A stretch of DNA of 64,000 bases. It comes from Apium graveolens. Lineage: Eukaryota; Streptophyta; Magnoliopsida; Apiales; Apiaceae. Under the pieces are notes generated by a model. That model saw only the letters and a list, made by a program, of their open reading frames with translations, ran no database searches and was not told the origin of the DNA. This document shows, piece after piece, positions 34,684 to 45,924 of this stretch (position 1 is its first letter; every line of letters starts with the position of its first letter). A program made the translations under genes and the position numbers. The stretch lies in assembly GCF_009905375.1 (NCBI RefSeq), contig NC_133647.1:79901583-79965582 (forward strand), written 5' to 3'.

Positions 34684-34778
34684 TGGGATTGAATAAGAAG
34701 AATAAAAGATAAGTGTTTGAGAGAGAATTGTATTTGAGAATTTGAGAAGTGATGGAGAAGTTTGTGTATAAGTGTGTT

Positions 34779-34786
34779 TATATATA
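34779..34786 (-). promoter_or_regulatory. Candidate internal TATA box for ATH-2 ORF3
   Basis: On the minus strand the context is CCTATATATAAACAC. The first T at 34786 lies 103 bases upstream of the ATG at 34683. A pyrimidine-rich leader with CTCTCTCAAACACTT lies between. It matches the ATH-1 arrangement to one base in spacing. Confidence 0.6.
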
Positions 34787-34982
34787 GGAGGTTGGAAGAG
34801 AATTAGATATGGAATAAAAGTGGGAATTGATTATGGGAATAGTGGGAATAATGGGTTTCATTTGGAGAGGGCAATTTGGGATGTGGAAGAGAAAAATTCG
34901 GGTAGAAATTGATTTTTGGAATAAATCCCCGATTTTCTCTTTTCCCAACTTTTATTTATTTATTTTTTTCGGATTCAGGGGG

Positions 34983-35130
34983 TAGCACAACCGCGCGCAA
35001 CCTCAGCGCGGGCATGCCGTGCTTCTGACTTTTGAGCGCGGCCGCCCCGCTTGGCAGCACGGGCACGCTCTGTTTATGGAAAAGTGGCACGGTCGTCCCG
35101 CTTCCTCAGCGCGGGGGTGCCGCGCTACTG
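34983..35130 (-). repeat. ATH-2 spacer GC-rich minisatellite, 3 units
   Basis: There are three units of about 50 bp with GCGCGGCCG-like and CAGCGCGGG cores, in an otherwise AT-rich spacer between pol and ORF3. The unit is that of the ATH-2 LTR, not that of ATH-1. The TATA box lies about 196 bp downstream on the minus strand. Confidence 0.85.
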
Positions 35131-35217
35131 TAGTTGGCCCTGCAAATTTTTATTTTTTTGATATTTTGTGCTTTTCTCCTTTCTTTCTTCTTCCTCTATA
35201 TATTAATGTACAAAAAA

Positions 35218-35243
35218 CTTGGGTTATCTCCCAAGAAGCGCTT
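35218..35243 (-). promoter_or_regulatory. Conserved hairpin after pol (ATH-2)
   Basis: On the minus strand, AAGCGCTTCTTGGGAGATAACCCAAG folds as CTTGGG-AGATAA-CCCAAG. The loop differs from ATH-1 at two positions while the stem is kept. Confidence 0.68.
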
Positions 35244-35278
35244 GCTTTACGTCGTTAGCTTGATGTAGTACTGCGAGA

Positions 35279-35533
35279 TCAAATAGACAATAAAACGGCA
35301 CTAACCACCTCGCGATTCGCCGTGTCACCATATTAATGCTTCAACCTCTGACCATTTACCTTGAATGATTAGCCCAAATCATTCTAAAAAATTTCCACCG
35401 CTCCACGTGAAAACATAGTTTTGACAACAAACGGCCCTGATCACCTTGACATCAACTTCCCAGGAAAAAGATGGAGACGGAAGTTAAACAAAAGAACTTG
35501 TTGCCCCGGCATAAATGCTTTGAGCACTAGACC
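35279..35533 (-). pseudogene. ATH-2 integrase, C-terminal end
   Basis: This is the last 85 codons of pol, ending in TGA at 35279-35281, with M-P-G-Q-Q-V-L-L-F and L-F-P-G-K-L blocks matching ATH-1 17320-17370. At least two stops lie inside. The upstream part resumes at 52161 after LARD-2. Confidence 0.85.
35529..35533. repeat. Target site duplication of LARD-2 (left copy)
   Basis: AGACC precedes TGTAACA at 35534. The same AGACC follows the LTR end at 52161-52165. The integrase frame of ATH-2 reads up to both sides. Confidence 0.93.
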
Positions 35534-38500
35534 TGTAACACCCTCCAAACCCTGGTCAGAAGTTTGGGGTCCACAACACACACACATACCATATTTAAAC
35601 ATGTATATAAAATATATATGCATTGACCCTTCTTTACACAACCACGGATCGCAACAGGTTAAAGTATTAAAACAAGCCACCACCTTAACTTGTATTACAT
35701 CACAACAAAACCCAACTAGTTCAACTTACAACTGATAATGATATCGTTCTTACAATCTTGCATAACTCATCTACAATATAAAGCTCATGCTAGCTCGATC
35801 CAATTTAACTTGGAATCCTAGCTCGCACACTGGACTGGGAATCCTCGTTACCAATAATTTCCTTTTCAACTGTTGAAAACATAAAAAGGTTTGCAAGAGT
35901 GAGCTAACTAGCTCAGCAAGTCATAATAGCAATAACTGAGGTTAAACAATAATCAATTGAAATGATTCAAAAGAATCAAGTTTCTGAATAAGCAATGATT
36001 AGAATTGGATATTCACTTTTCAGTATAAAAACCAAGGTTAGGCTGCTGATCAGTCACGCACTAACCCCGAGGAAGGCTCTTAGCTTTGCTCTATATACTG
36101 GATCCAAGGAACGCATTGGCTTATTATGACCACGAATCTGGTCCGACCACGAATCTAGTCCATATTTATAAAACCATCCAATTCTAAAGTAATTCAATAT
36201 GATAACCAATGTAATTCAATAAGCTGAATCATAAACAACATTTATCTTGAAGCATAGGGTGATTCACAATACCATGAAGGTATAACAAGTAATTCAAAAA
36301 GATTGGCTTTCAATTAGGGAAAGAATTAGAAAGTAGAAGACCAAGGGTTCAAGTGTTACAAGGATTGGTCTTCTGTTAAACAAGGAATAAGGGTTGGTAT
36401 GTCAAGTAATCCAATATCAGAAATCAGTATGTGGTAGATATGTATTTGTGGAGTAGTATCGTATTTGTTTGGCTCATATCTGAGAATTCAGCATAATGAT
36501 TTATGAATAATAAGGCTTATGGCTCAAGATCAATAAGAATCAGGGTTCAAGGTTGAATAGTTTAAAGCGCTTGCAATATAATACAATAGTTATTTTGAAT
36601 AATAGCACCATGTTATGAGAAAGGTTGAAAATATTTTCAATATATCTTAAAGAAAGGTTCAGAAGTACTTGCATTATTACATATGAGTTCCACTTTACTT
36701 GTACTCATCTAACAGGTTTACCCATCAACCACTTTCCTTCTCTTTCTATGCCTTGCTTCTATGTATCAATCACTCGCCTTCTCTTTTTACGCTTCAGTTC
36801 TATTTACTGATCACTGGCTTTCTTTTCTATGCCTCGTTTACTCTGCTAGGCATCACAAGTATCTATCAATATTCAAACTCATATTATTCAAATCATCATA
36901 TAGACGTCATAAGCTTTTATCTACCCTTCGTTTCACCCAAATCCGATTTACGGATTGAAAGTTATCACTAAAACAGTCAAACAATAACCACATAGGTATA
37001 TAACACATCAATTAGATAGCACGTAGCACATAACACGAAAGATATTCGATCAAAATAATTTTTCAAAGAAGATTCGGGGTCAAAATGATTTTCCAGGTAT
37101 ATATTATGAATTTTTGAACATTTTTCGAAATTAAAATGGGACTCCGAATCATTTTATAATTATATAAAAGGGTTCGAACACCCACATCTGACTTTAAAAT
37201 AATTTTATAATAATTATCGAGCTTTGAAAATAATTTTAACGTAATATTTTAAAGCTCGAAAGTATTTTTCAGAATTTTAAAATCCAAATAAATAATTAAA
37301 TCTAATTAAATAATCAATTAAAATTAATTAGTAACTAATTAAATAAATTAATCAATTAATATTTAAATTAATTGACTAATTAAATAATTAATTATCAACT
37401 AAAAGTAATTAACTAATTAATTAAGATTTATTTTATAATAAAAATTAATTTTCAGAAATTAAATAAGGAATTTTTGGAATAAAAATCAATTTCTGAAAAT
37501 AATATAAAAAGAAAATATAATTTCTGAAAATAATAAAACAAGAATCTGATTTTTGAAAGTTTTAACACGTAAATCTAATTTTTGAAAGTTTTTGAAACTT
37601 CGGTGACTTAAAGTCACCATCTTCGAAAACCAGGGGGTCTAACTGAAATTTGTCGCCGGCGACCCCCTGTCTCGCCGGAAATCGTTCAATCAACTTCAAA
37701 CAGTCACCATAATCTCCAGAACTCGAGAGGACTCTACCAGAAGCTTATTTAAACCATCAAATTCGGTAAACATTCACCCAACTACCCGGAAAATCTCAAA
37801 GAAGCTCGTCGTCGCTGACGAGTCTTCCCTTTTCCGGTCTACACGAAATTGAACTCCCCTAATCGACTGAAAAGTATGAATCAACTCCTGGAAGCCTACT
37901 GAACTCATTGGTGATATCATATTTCACCCAAAATTAGTATAACCCCAATTCGAATTAAGAATGTTCAAGAACATAAACCCTAATTTTAATTTTCTATAAT
38001 CAAACATCAATTTCTACATGTTATTGAACTCCAAATTAGTCATATAATATACCAAAATGACCAGGAAGAAAAGATCTACATGATTCTAGCATCAAATCAC
38101 ACAAACAACATCAAGAACAAAAATTCATATTTTAATCTTTAAATAATTCGAAATAAAATAATTAAATAAGAAAAATACCTTGATTCCTGCACAAAAATGG
38201 ATGGTTGATTCAGAAAGGTATTTTCGAGAGCTTTGTTTTGATATATTGCACGCCGGAATCAGAGTTCGATAACGCCTTCGTTCGTGGGTTTGATTATGAA
38301 GAACACAACGTTTTTAGGGTTTTTCTATGTAATTCCTATATGTTTATTGATCGGTTATGATTTTACGAATAAAATGAAATAAGAAAAGGGATATTTATAT
38401 TTATGGAATTATTGGTTCGTGTTGGATCGTTTTGAATCGATAAATTAGTTGCTTAGCCACTAAGTAACTGCAAAAACGATCTAATTTGGTACCGGTATTG

Positions 38501-39051
38501 GATAATTATCCAAACCGGGCTTTTTATAAAACACTTTATACGAGAATAATGTAATAATATCCCGTCTTTCGAGAATACGGGTTTCGTTGATTCACCGAAA
38601 TTATTATCGTATCGAAAATCTTGCGCCGGGCCGCGCACGGATCAAACCGTAATCCAGATTGAAAAAGTCAAAACACGGAAAATGTCCAGAATTACTAGAT
38701 TAGGTTAGGAAGGAGTTTTCGGAAGAGTTTCGGGATTTAAAAACATAAAAACGGTTGAATTTGGACGATTCCCGGCTTTATAAAATAATTTTGTAATTAT
38801 TCAGAATATAATTAATAAATTCATAAATCAATATAAAATCATATAACAGTCCAAAAATTACCAGAAAAATAACGTAATTATCTATATTTTATTCTGATCA
38901 TAATAAAATTAACATACTTATACTTTACCACATATAAGCATCCACATATCCACACCCATCATCAGATAATTCACCAAAAATCACAGAATAATCACATAAA
39001 AATCATTTATTGATATTAAAAATAAGTACACGCAATATCCCGGATATTACA
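35534..39051 (-). repeat. LARD-2 3' LTR
   Basis: On the plus strand it starts TGTAACACCC and ends ATATTACA. It includes an AT-rich run of AATTAATTA-like words (about 37260-37440) and the perfect palindrome GGTGACTT-A-AAGTCACC at 37602-37618. It has about 65 bp near 35590-35655 that the other LTR lacks. Confidence 0.9.
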
Positions 39052-39069
39052 TCCTTCCCCCCTTAAACG
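39052..39069 (-). promoter_or_regulatory. LARD-2 polypurine tract
   Basis: On the minus strand, TTTAAGGGGGGAAGGA abuts the LTR start at 39051. It is nearly identical to LARD-1, including the neighbouring GAGGACAGAATCC. Confidence 0.85.
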
Positions 39070-40274
39070 GATTCTGTCCTCAGAATCACACTAAGGATCA
39101 GATAATGATATATTCAAGTATCTCACTTCCATTTTCTCAGGTTGATCCTTCTACCGTACAACTTTTCATAAATTTTACTCACAGCATCATTCATTACTTA
39201 ACAACCTCTCGCTGGCATCATATTCCATTAGTTGCTCATATAACTCATCTCAAGTCTCCATTTTATATATAATGGAGTTCAATTACTTTTCCTGAATATA
39301 CACATATAAACACCCTATGAACCAGCTATATGTGTGGTGGTGAAGCCAACTCACTTACAATTATCCTGCCTATTTTACTGTTCCACAAGGACCAGCATAA
39401 TGCATATTAATTCTCTTTTCTTTCTATGTCTAGTAATTCGTGCTCATAAACATTTATAATAGTTACTGGTTGTTGAATCTCATTCCCACATGTTCCTTTG
39501 TTCAATTAACCTAGTTTGTAATCGCTTCCAATCGCTTTCGAGGCTCTTCAATCGTTCCTTTAATCTTCTTTTCCATTTCCGAATGATATACTGAGACCAT
39601 GGCGTATTCGATTCCTGACGTTCTCGAAATTATACCAGGATTAAGAATTAATGAAAAAAAACTTGACTGGATATGATTGACGCACAAACTTATCACCATA
39701 TCTTATTTTCCTTGAATCATAATCGAGTATATTTGCTGAGCGAAAATCTCTTACAACTTTGAAGGAAATACACTAGTTTGGAGGCATCGCCGGTATATTC
39801 TAACCCATATTATTATTTTTTTTTGTTCTAAGAAGTTCTCTTACGAAACTGACTACAATGCTTTCCCTTGACGTTTAGTCCCATATAACGTTTATTCTTT
39901 CTTTGTGCCATACTATCAGAAAGTCTTCTTTGACATCTATATCATGTATCATATTCTCGGAGTAGCTTGAATTCCTTGAGTTATCTTTGTTTAGCCAAAT
40001 TCCTATCTTTTAGTTCTTCCTTACTTAATGCCCGTTCATCTAGGAGTGGTATATACTATTCTGGTTCGACATAATTCATCGTATTCTGAATACTCTTGTC
40101 AAATTTCACATCAAACAATATTGATCATTTACAATAAATTTCTGGATCTGATGACGTACCACCATTTTTTCAAGCAACAACTAACCCACTTAATGGACAA
40201 ACTACCGATTAATAAAAGAGAAAGACAAGGTTTGGATAATCTATCAAAAATGATGCTATTAATGCTTTCCTTAC
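39052..40274 (-). other. LARD-2 internal region, left part
   Basis: 1.2 kb without recognisable coding sequence. The first 250 bases resemble the LARD-1 internal start at 4769. It is interrupted by GYP-1 at 40275. Confidence 0.7.
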
Positions 40275-41731
40275 TGTAACACCCCCTTTTAATAATAAAA
40301 GGAGATATTACTTAAAAATCCACAAACCTGCAAACAGAGCACTAACATATTTCTAAACAATAATTAAGTGGTCTAAAATCTCCAAAATAATATTAAATCT
40401 CCAAACTGTCTAAACCAATAATAAAAATGTAAAAATCTCTATTTAAATAACTAAGTCTAGATAATGAAAAAGTATGAAATTCTAATCAATGAAATGGGGT
40501 AGCTCTGCATCACACAATCCCAGATCCCCCTAAGCACCTGCCCAAAAAAGAATACGGCATGAGCCAAATGCCCAGTACGGATTTGGAACAAAATTCAAGA
40601 GATCAAAAATATATAATCTGCAATTTATAATAAAAACAACAATTTTAAAAATAAGTAAGGCTGAAGCAACAAGGGGTTATGATATTTCATACCGGAGATC
40701 AGAACATATACAAATACACACATCATAGGGTACCTAGTGCGTGCAACAGAATGGATAATGTGTACGGCATATACGACGTCACCATAAATAAAATCACAAA
40801 TCAAACTCTGGGTGCACCCACCTATCCTGAACAAATATCAAATGCACAAAAGCTCCTCCCAAGAGCTAACACAACGATACGCCTTAACCAATCACACTGT
40901 CACGGAAGTGTTATGACACTGGTGCCGCAATGACATGGTTGTAGTACCCCTACAGCTGGTTAACTCGGTATACCCTAAATTACTCTAAGGGTTCAAAATA
41001 AAATGTTCTCCCAAAGTTTAAAATCCCCTGATACAAGTAATTCAGAGGTCCAAAGTAGAGGGTGTCATAAATAATTTTTGAAAACCGCATAAACATATAT
41101 TTAAAATTTTCCAAATCATTTTTAAAATAATTTTTGAAGTTGGAACGATCAAAACAAATATTAACAGAACAAACGGAAAGTAGAATGGAATAAATCAAAC
41201 AAATGTAACAGGCAAGGAGAGTAACGCTGAATAAAAAGGGCACAGAATCCGTACCTTGCACGTCCCAAACTCTAATACTAATAAAATCCAAAATCCGCAA
41301 ATTATCCACTAAATTTCCCGACCCCGATCTAAATATAAAATATTATTTATTGTTAGTGTAGGTTCCTTGTTATGTTATTCAAATAATTTAATAACACATT
41401 TATTCATTCATCAAATTAAATTAGTAACTTATTCTTAATTATTATATGACATATGATAGCCATCTGACATACCACGACACTAGCATCATATTTTATTAAT
41501 ATAACTTAACATCCAAATAAATTTATTACCCCAAGATATTGAACTAATATGAATTAGTTAGGCATGTACATGGTAACCTATATTTAATCATTTTTTATAT
41601 AATAAAGCAACCTGGAAATTACATGACCGATACAAAGACTATAAATATTAATAAATACATATTTGCAAAATATACAAGGATATTATGACCTTAACTTAAA
41701 TAAATTAATAATTAAATATTATGATGGAAAT
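40275..41731 (-). repeat. GYP-1 3' LTR, truncated
   Basis: It starts TGTAACACCCC on the plus strand and aligns with 45925-47393. At 41731 similarity stops and integrase coding sequence begins, so its U3 end is lost. Confidence 0.88.
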
Positions 41732-42700
41732 ACTTATCCCAGTCACATGTCCACTCCAAAGTACAAGCCCTCAACATATCCTCCAATTTCTAAATCGTCC
41801 TCTCCGATTGTCCATCAGTCTGTGGATGATAAGCTGTACTAAAATTAGTCCTCGTTCCTCAAGCTTGCTGGAACCCCTTCCAAAAACGCGATGTAAATGT
41901 CGTATCCCTATCAGAATCTATCGACACGGGCACACCATGAAGTCTAAAAATATCTCGCTGAAAAATCTCTACCAACTCATGAACATGAGTAGTTTCTCTA
42001 ATAGGTAAGAAGTGAGCGGACTTAGTAAGTCTATCAACCACCACCCATATGACATCATTCTTCTTGAAGGTCCTCAACAAATGAGTCACAAAATCCATAG
42101 TAATGTTTTCCCACTTCCAAACTGGAATATCTAACTACTGCAACAATCCACTAGGCCTCTGATGGTCTATCTTCACTTGTTGACATGTAAGATATTTCCC
42201 CACAAATTCATCTATATCTCCCTTCATTCCACTCCACCAAAAGTGCTTCTTCAAATCCCTATACATCTTAGTGGAACCTGGATGAATAAAAAATGAAGAA
42301 CTATGAGCCTCCTTCAAAATCTTCTCACGAATCGTCGGGTCTGCGAGTACGCACAATTTTCCACCCAACCATATCACACCCTCATCATCAACATGAAAAT
42401 GTGTTTGCTTTCCACCTTCCACCTTAGATCTAATAGTTTCCAAACATGTATCATTCTTCTGGGCTTCCTTAACCTTTGAAACAAGATTTGGTTCCACTTT
42501 CAAATTTGCAATGCTACCATTTGATCCTCTAACATACAACTCAATACCCAAGCGCTCCAAATCTGAAATAAGGTGTGACCGAGTAATGAGAGATGCAACA
42601 CTCCCCAAGTTCTTCCTACTAAGAGCGTCTGCCACTACATTCACCTTCCCTGGATGGTACTGAATATTTGCATCATAATCCTTAAGAAGTTCAAGCCACC
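41732..42700 (-). pseudogene. GYP-1 integrase, truncated
   Basis: The zinc-binding domain (about 42135-42320) has both His. Where C-L-T-C is expected, the first Cys is Tyr (Y-L-T-C). The core shows M-D-F-V at about 42090, S-D-R-D-T-T-F, and the third acidic residue in G-Q-S-E-R near 41820. A frameshift occurs shortly before the junction at about 41731-41740, where the gene is fused to LTR sequence. In-frame stops lie near 42130 and 41855. Everything after the core is missing. Confidence 0.85.
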
Positions 42701-44029
42701 TCCCCTGCCTCATATTAAGCTCTTTCTAAGTAAAGATGTATTTGAGACTCTTGTGATCAGTAAAGATGTCACAAGTCTCTCCATAAAGATAGTGTCTCCA
42801 GATCTTCAAAGCAAATACCACAGCCGCTAACTCTAAGTCATGGGTAGGATAGTTCACCTCTTAAGGTTTAAGTTGCCTAGAGGCATCAGAAATCACTTTC
42901 CCATGCTGCATAAGAACACACCCTAATCCTCTCTTAGAAGCATCACTATAAACCTGAAAACCTCCACTCACTGATGGCAACACAAGTATTGGAGCTGACA
43001 CCAACCTCTTCTTCAACTCTTGAAATCTCTTCTCACGATCATCATTCCACTCGAACTTAATTCCCTTCCCCATTAGCTGAGTCAATGGCAAAGCAATGGA
43101 AGAGAAACCTTCCACAAAACGCCTGTAGTAACCTGCCAAACCCAAGAAACTCCTTACCTCCGTCACATTGCTAGGTCTGGGCCAATTAGTAATAGCCTCG
43201 ACTTTCGCAGGATCCAGCTCAATGCCCCTACCAGACATAATATGCCCCAAGAATGCCACTTCCTCTAACCAGAATTCATACTTGGAAAATTTTGCAAACA
43301 ACTTCTTCTCCCTTAAAATTTCAAGTACAGTACGTAAATGCTCCTCATGCTCCTCTATGCTCAAAGAGTATATCAAGATATCATCGATGAAGACCACCAC
43401 GAATTTATCCAGATAATTATGAAAGACCCTTTTTATCAAATCCATAAATACCGCTGGTGCATTCGTCAACCCAAAGGACATCACGAGAAACTCATAATGA
43501 CCATAACGAGTGCAAAATGCAGTCTTCGGAATGTCTTCCTCACTAACTCATAACTGATGGTAACCAGATCTCAAATCTATCTTCGAAAAGTACTTCGCCC
43601 CTTCCAACTGATCAAACAACTCATTAATGCGTGGAAAAGGATAAATGTTTCTGACAGTCACCTTATTCAACTCCCTATAGTCAGTGCACAATCTCATGGA
43701 ACCATCCTTCTTCTTCACAAACTATACAGGAGCTCCCTACGGAGACACACTTGGCCTGATAAATCCTCTATCCAATAACACCTGCAACTGCTCCTTCAAT
43801 TCTTGTAACTCAAGTGGCGCCATCCGGTAAGGCGCCTTAGAAATAGGCTCAGCACCCGGAACAAGTTCAATAGTAAACTCCACCTCCCTGTGTTGTGGCA
43901 AACCTGGTAGCTCATCGGGGAACACATCTTCATACTCCCTGACAACTAGATAATCCTCGATACGAGGTTCATCATTCGATGTATCATTCATGAAAGCAAG
44001 GTAGCCATCACAACCCTTAGACAACAATT
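42701..44029 (-). pseudogene. GYP-1 reverse transcriptase and RNase H
   Basis: Ty3-type RT has D-Y-R-E-L-N near 43680 and the catalytic F-I-D-D near 43390, followed by I-L-I-Y-S and the thumb block F-L-G-H. RNase H lies at about 42700-42960, and its C-terminal block Y-H-P-G-K-V-N-V-V-A-D-A-L-S-R is at about 42610-42660. Stops at about 43735, 43555 and 42860 interrupt a frame that is otherwise continuous with gag. No frameshift is needed from 45716 to about 41760. Confidence 0.87.
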
Positions 44030-44479
44030 TACTCGCCTTTAGAGCAGAAATTAATTAAACCTCCCCCTTCGGCTGAGACCCTTGGTATATAAATTTTGGT
44101 TTATCTGCATCCCTAAAGATCACCCTTTTTCCTTAACAATTAATTATGGCACGATGTTCACTCAACCAATCCATGCCCAAGATAATGTCAAAGTCATGCA
44201 TCTCCATTGGAAGCAAGTTAACCTTATAAATTCTATCTCCAACAACTATCGGACACTCTGGATATATATCAGATATAATAACAAAATTCCCCATCGGGGT
44301 AGCAATAGACATATGAGGATATAATAATGAAGGTGCAACGCCAAGGTGACTTACAAATGATAAAGACATAACAGAATGGGTCGAACCAGTATCAAATAAC
44401 ACATAAGCATCACATCTACCAACAAGAAGTATTCCTAAAACGGTACCTGAATCAGCTCCTAATTGATTTGCAGTTAATG
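44030..44479 (-). pseudogene. GYP-1 protease
   Basis: The aspartic protease motif F-D-T-G-S-T-H-S is at about 44375-44400, followed by the I-L-G-M-D-W-L block near 44165. A TAA at 44130-44132 and a second stop near 44057 interrupt the frame before RT. Confidence 0.85.
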
Positions 44480-45716
44480 CAAACACTCTGGCTGTAGGAT
44501 TCTGCTGACTTCCACTGCCACTACCACCACCAGCTCCTCCTCCACCAGTGTTGCGAGACACTGTACAATCTTGCGCCCTATGGGATATGCTACCACAGAA
44601 GAAACAAGCCCCAGTCTGTCTGTAACAAGCTCTACCTGGATGATGTCCACCACATATAGCACAAGGAGCCACTGGAATCATATTGGGGTTTCCCCCATAC
44701 ACTGAGTAACGGCTCTGCCCCTGTTGATGATTCTGCCACCGCCTAGGCTGCTTCTGTCGCTGAAACTGCTGATTCTGATTCCGACCAACATACTGATTCC
44801 GGCAATGGAATGACTGACCATCCCTATTCTGATTCTGTACGCGCCACTGTCCCTGCTGACCACTCTGACCTCCATACAACTGTCTACCCTGTACAAAACC
44901 ATAATCATCCCTAGCCCTCTTATTACCACTGTTAGACCTGAAAGTCCTGAAATCTATGCGCTCCTTCTCAACATCCTTTGCTGCATCAGCCACCTCTGCC
45001 ACATTATCAAATTTAAAAGAAATTATGGAACCCCTTAGATAAGACTTCAAACCCTATTTAAATTTATATGCCTGCTGTGCAGCAGTCCCTGTAACTGTCC
45101 CAGCAAATCCAGCCGACCTTATAAACCTCACCATATAATCAGTAATGCTCTCAATATGGTGCTGCACAATAGAATTAAACTCCCTCAAATAATCCTCCCT
45201 ATCAGCATTAGAGAAGTACTGCTCCTAGAATACCTCCTTGAATCCCTGCCATTCTAAAGCCTCTGCATACTGTTCCCCTTTAGTAGCTTTCACTCCTCTC
45301 CACCACCTCTGAGCATCCCCCTCCAACTTATACACATCTAACCTGACCTTCTGAATCTCATTACAACCCAATGCATCAAAAATCTTCTCGAGATGAACAA
45401 TCCAATTTTCAGCATCAATGGGAGTCGGTGCTGCACTAAAAGAGTCTAGTTTCTGTTTCACAAACCTCTCTAACCACACAAACGGCTCCAACTGATGGCC
45501 CTGACCATTCTGATTCTGATTCCCATTGCAATTCTGATTTCCTTGTCCATTTTGATTTCCCTCTTTATTCTGATTTCCTTCTCCATTCTGATTTCCCTCG
45601 CCATTCTGATTTCCTTGGTTTTCCAATGCCTACTATACAGCCTGAACCACTGCTTTCCCTATCATCTCAGTAAGCTGAGCGGGGTCAACATGAAAATGAT
45701 CACGTCTATGAGGCAT
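44480..45716 (-). pseudogene. GYP-1 gag
   Basis: The ATG at 45714-45716 opens a frame continuous with pol. After about 27 codons two consecutive TAG codons (45630-45635) occur, then a run of N-Q-N-G-E-G-type repeats. The conserved gag core (A-E-N-W-I-V-H-L-E-K-I-F, about 45380-45420) and W-W-R-G follow. A zinc knuckle C-F-F-C-G-S-I-S-H-R-A-Q-D-C is at about 44565-44610. More stops are at 45225-45227 and 45051-45053. A Gly-rich linker precedes protease. Confidence 0.87.
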
Positions 45717-45902
45717 CTACAATATAAGATAGAGAACAAATAAAGATTACGAGAATAAATATGATCAATCAGTTACAAACAGATTTCAAAATGATGAAGC
45801 AGAATGAAATGATAAAGAGTAGAAAGAAACAAAATTAAATAAAACACCCATCCTATCTTCTACCCAAACTCACAGGTCAACCTAAGTAGGTTTTCTACAA
45901 GA

Positions 45903-45920
45903 ACCTAAGCTCTGATACCA
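45903..45920 (-). promoter_or_regulatory. GYP-1 primer binding site (tRNA-iMet type)
   Basis: On the minus strand, TGGTATCAGAGCTTAGGT lies four bases from the 5' LTR at 45925. The first 12 bases match the canonical iMet site perfectly. Confidence 0.9.
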
Positions 45921-45924
45921 TCTC

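Noticed and set aside
45903..45920. Possible tRNA gene fragment
   Set aside because: Only the 18-base complement to the tRNA 3' end is present, next to an LTR, which is a primer binding site.
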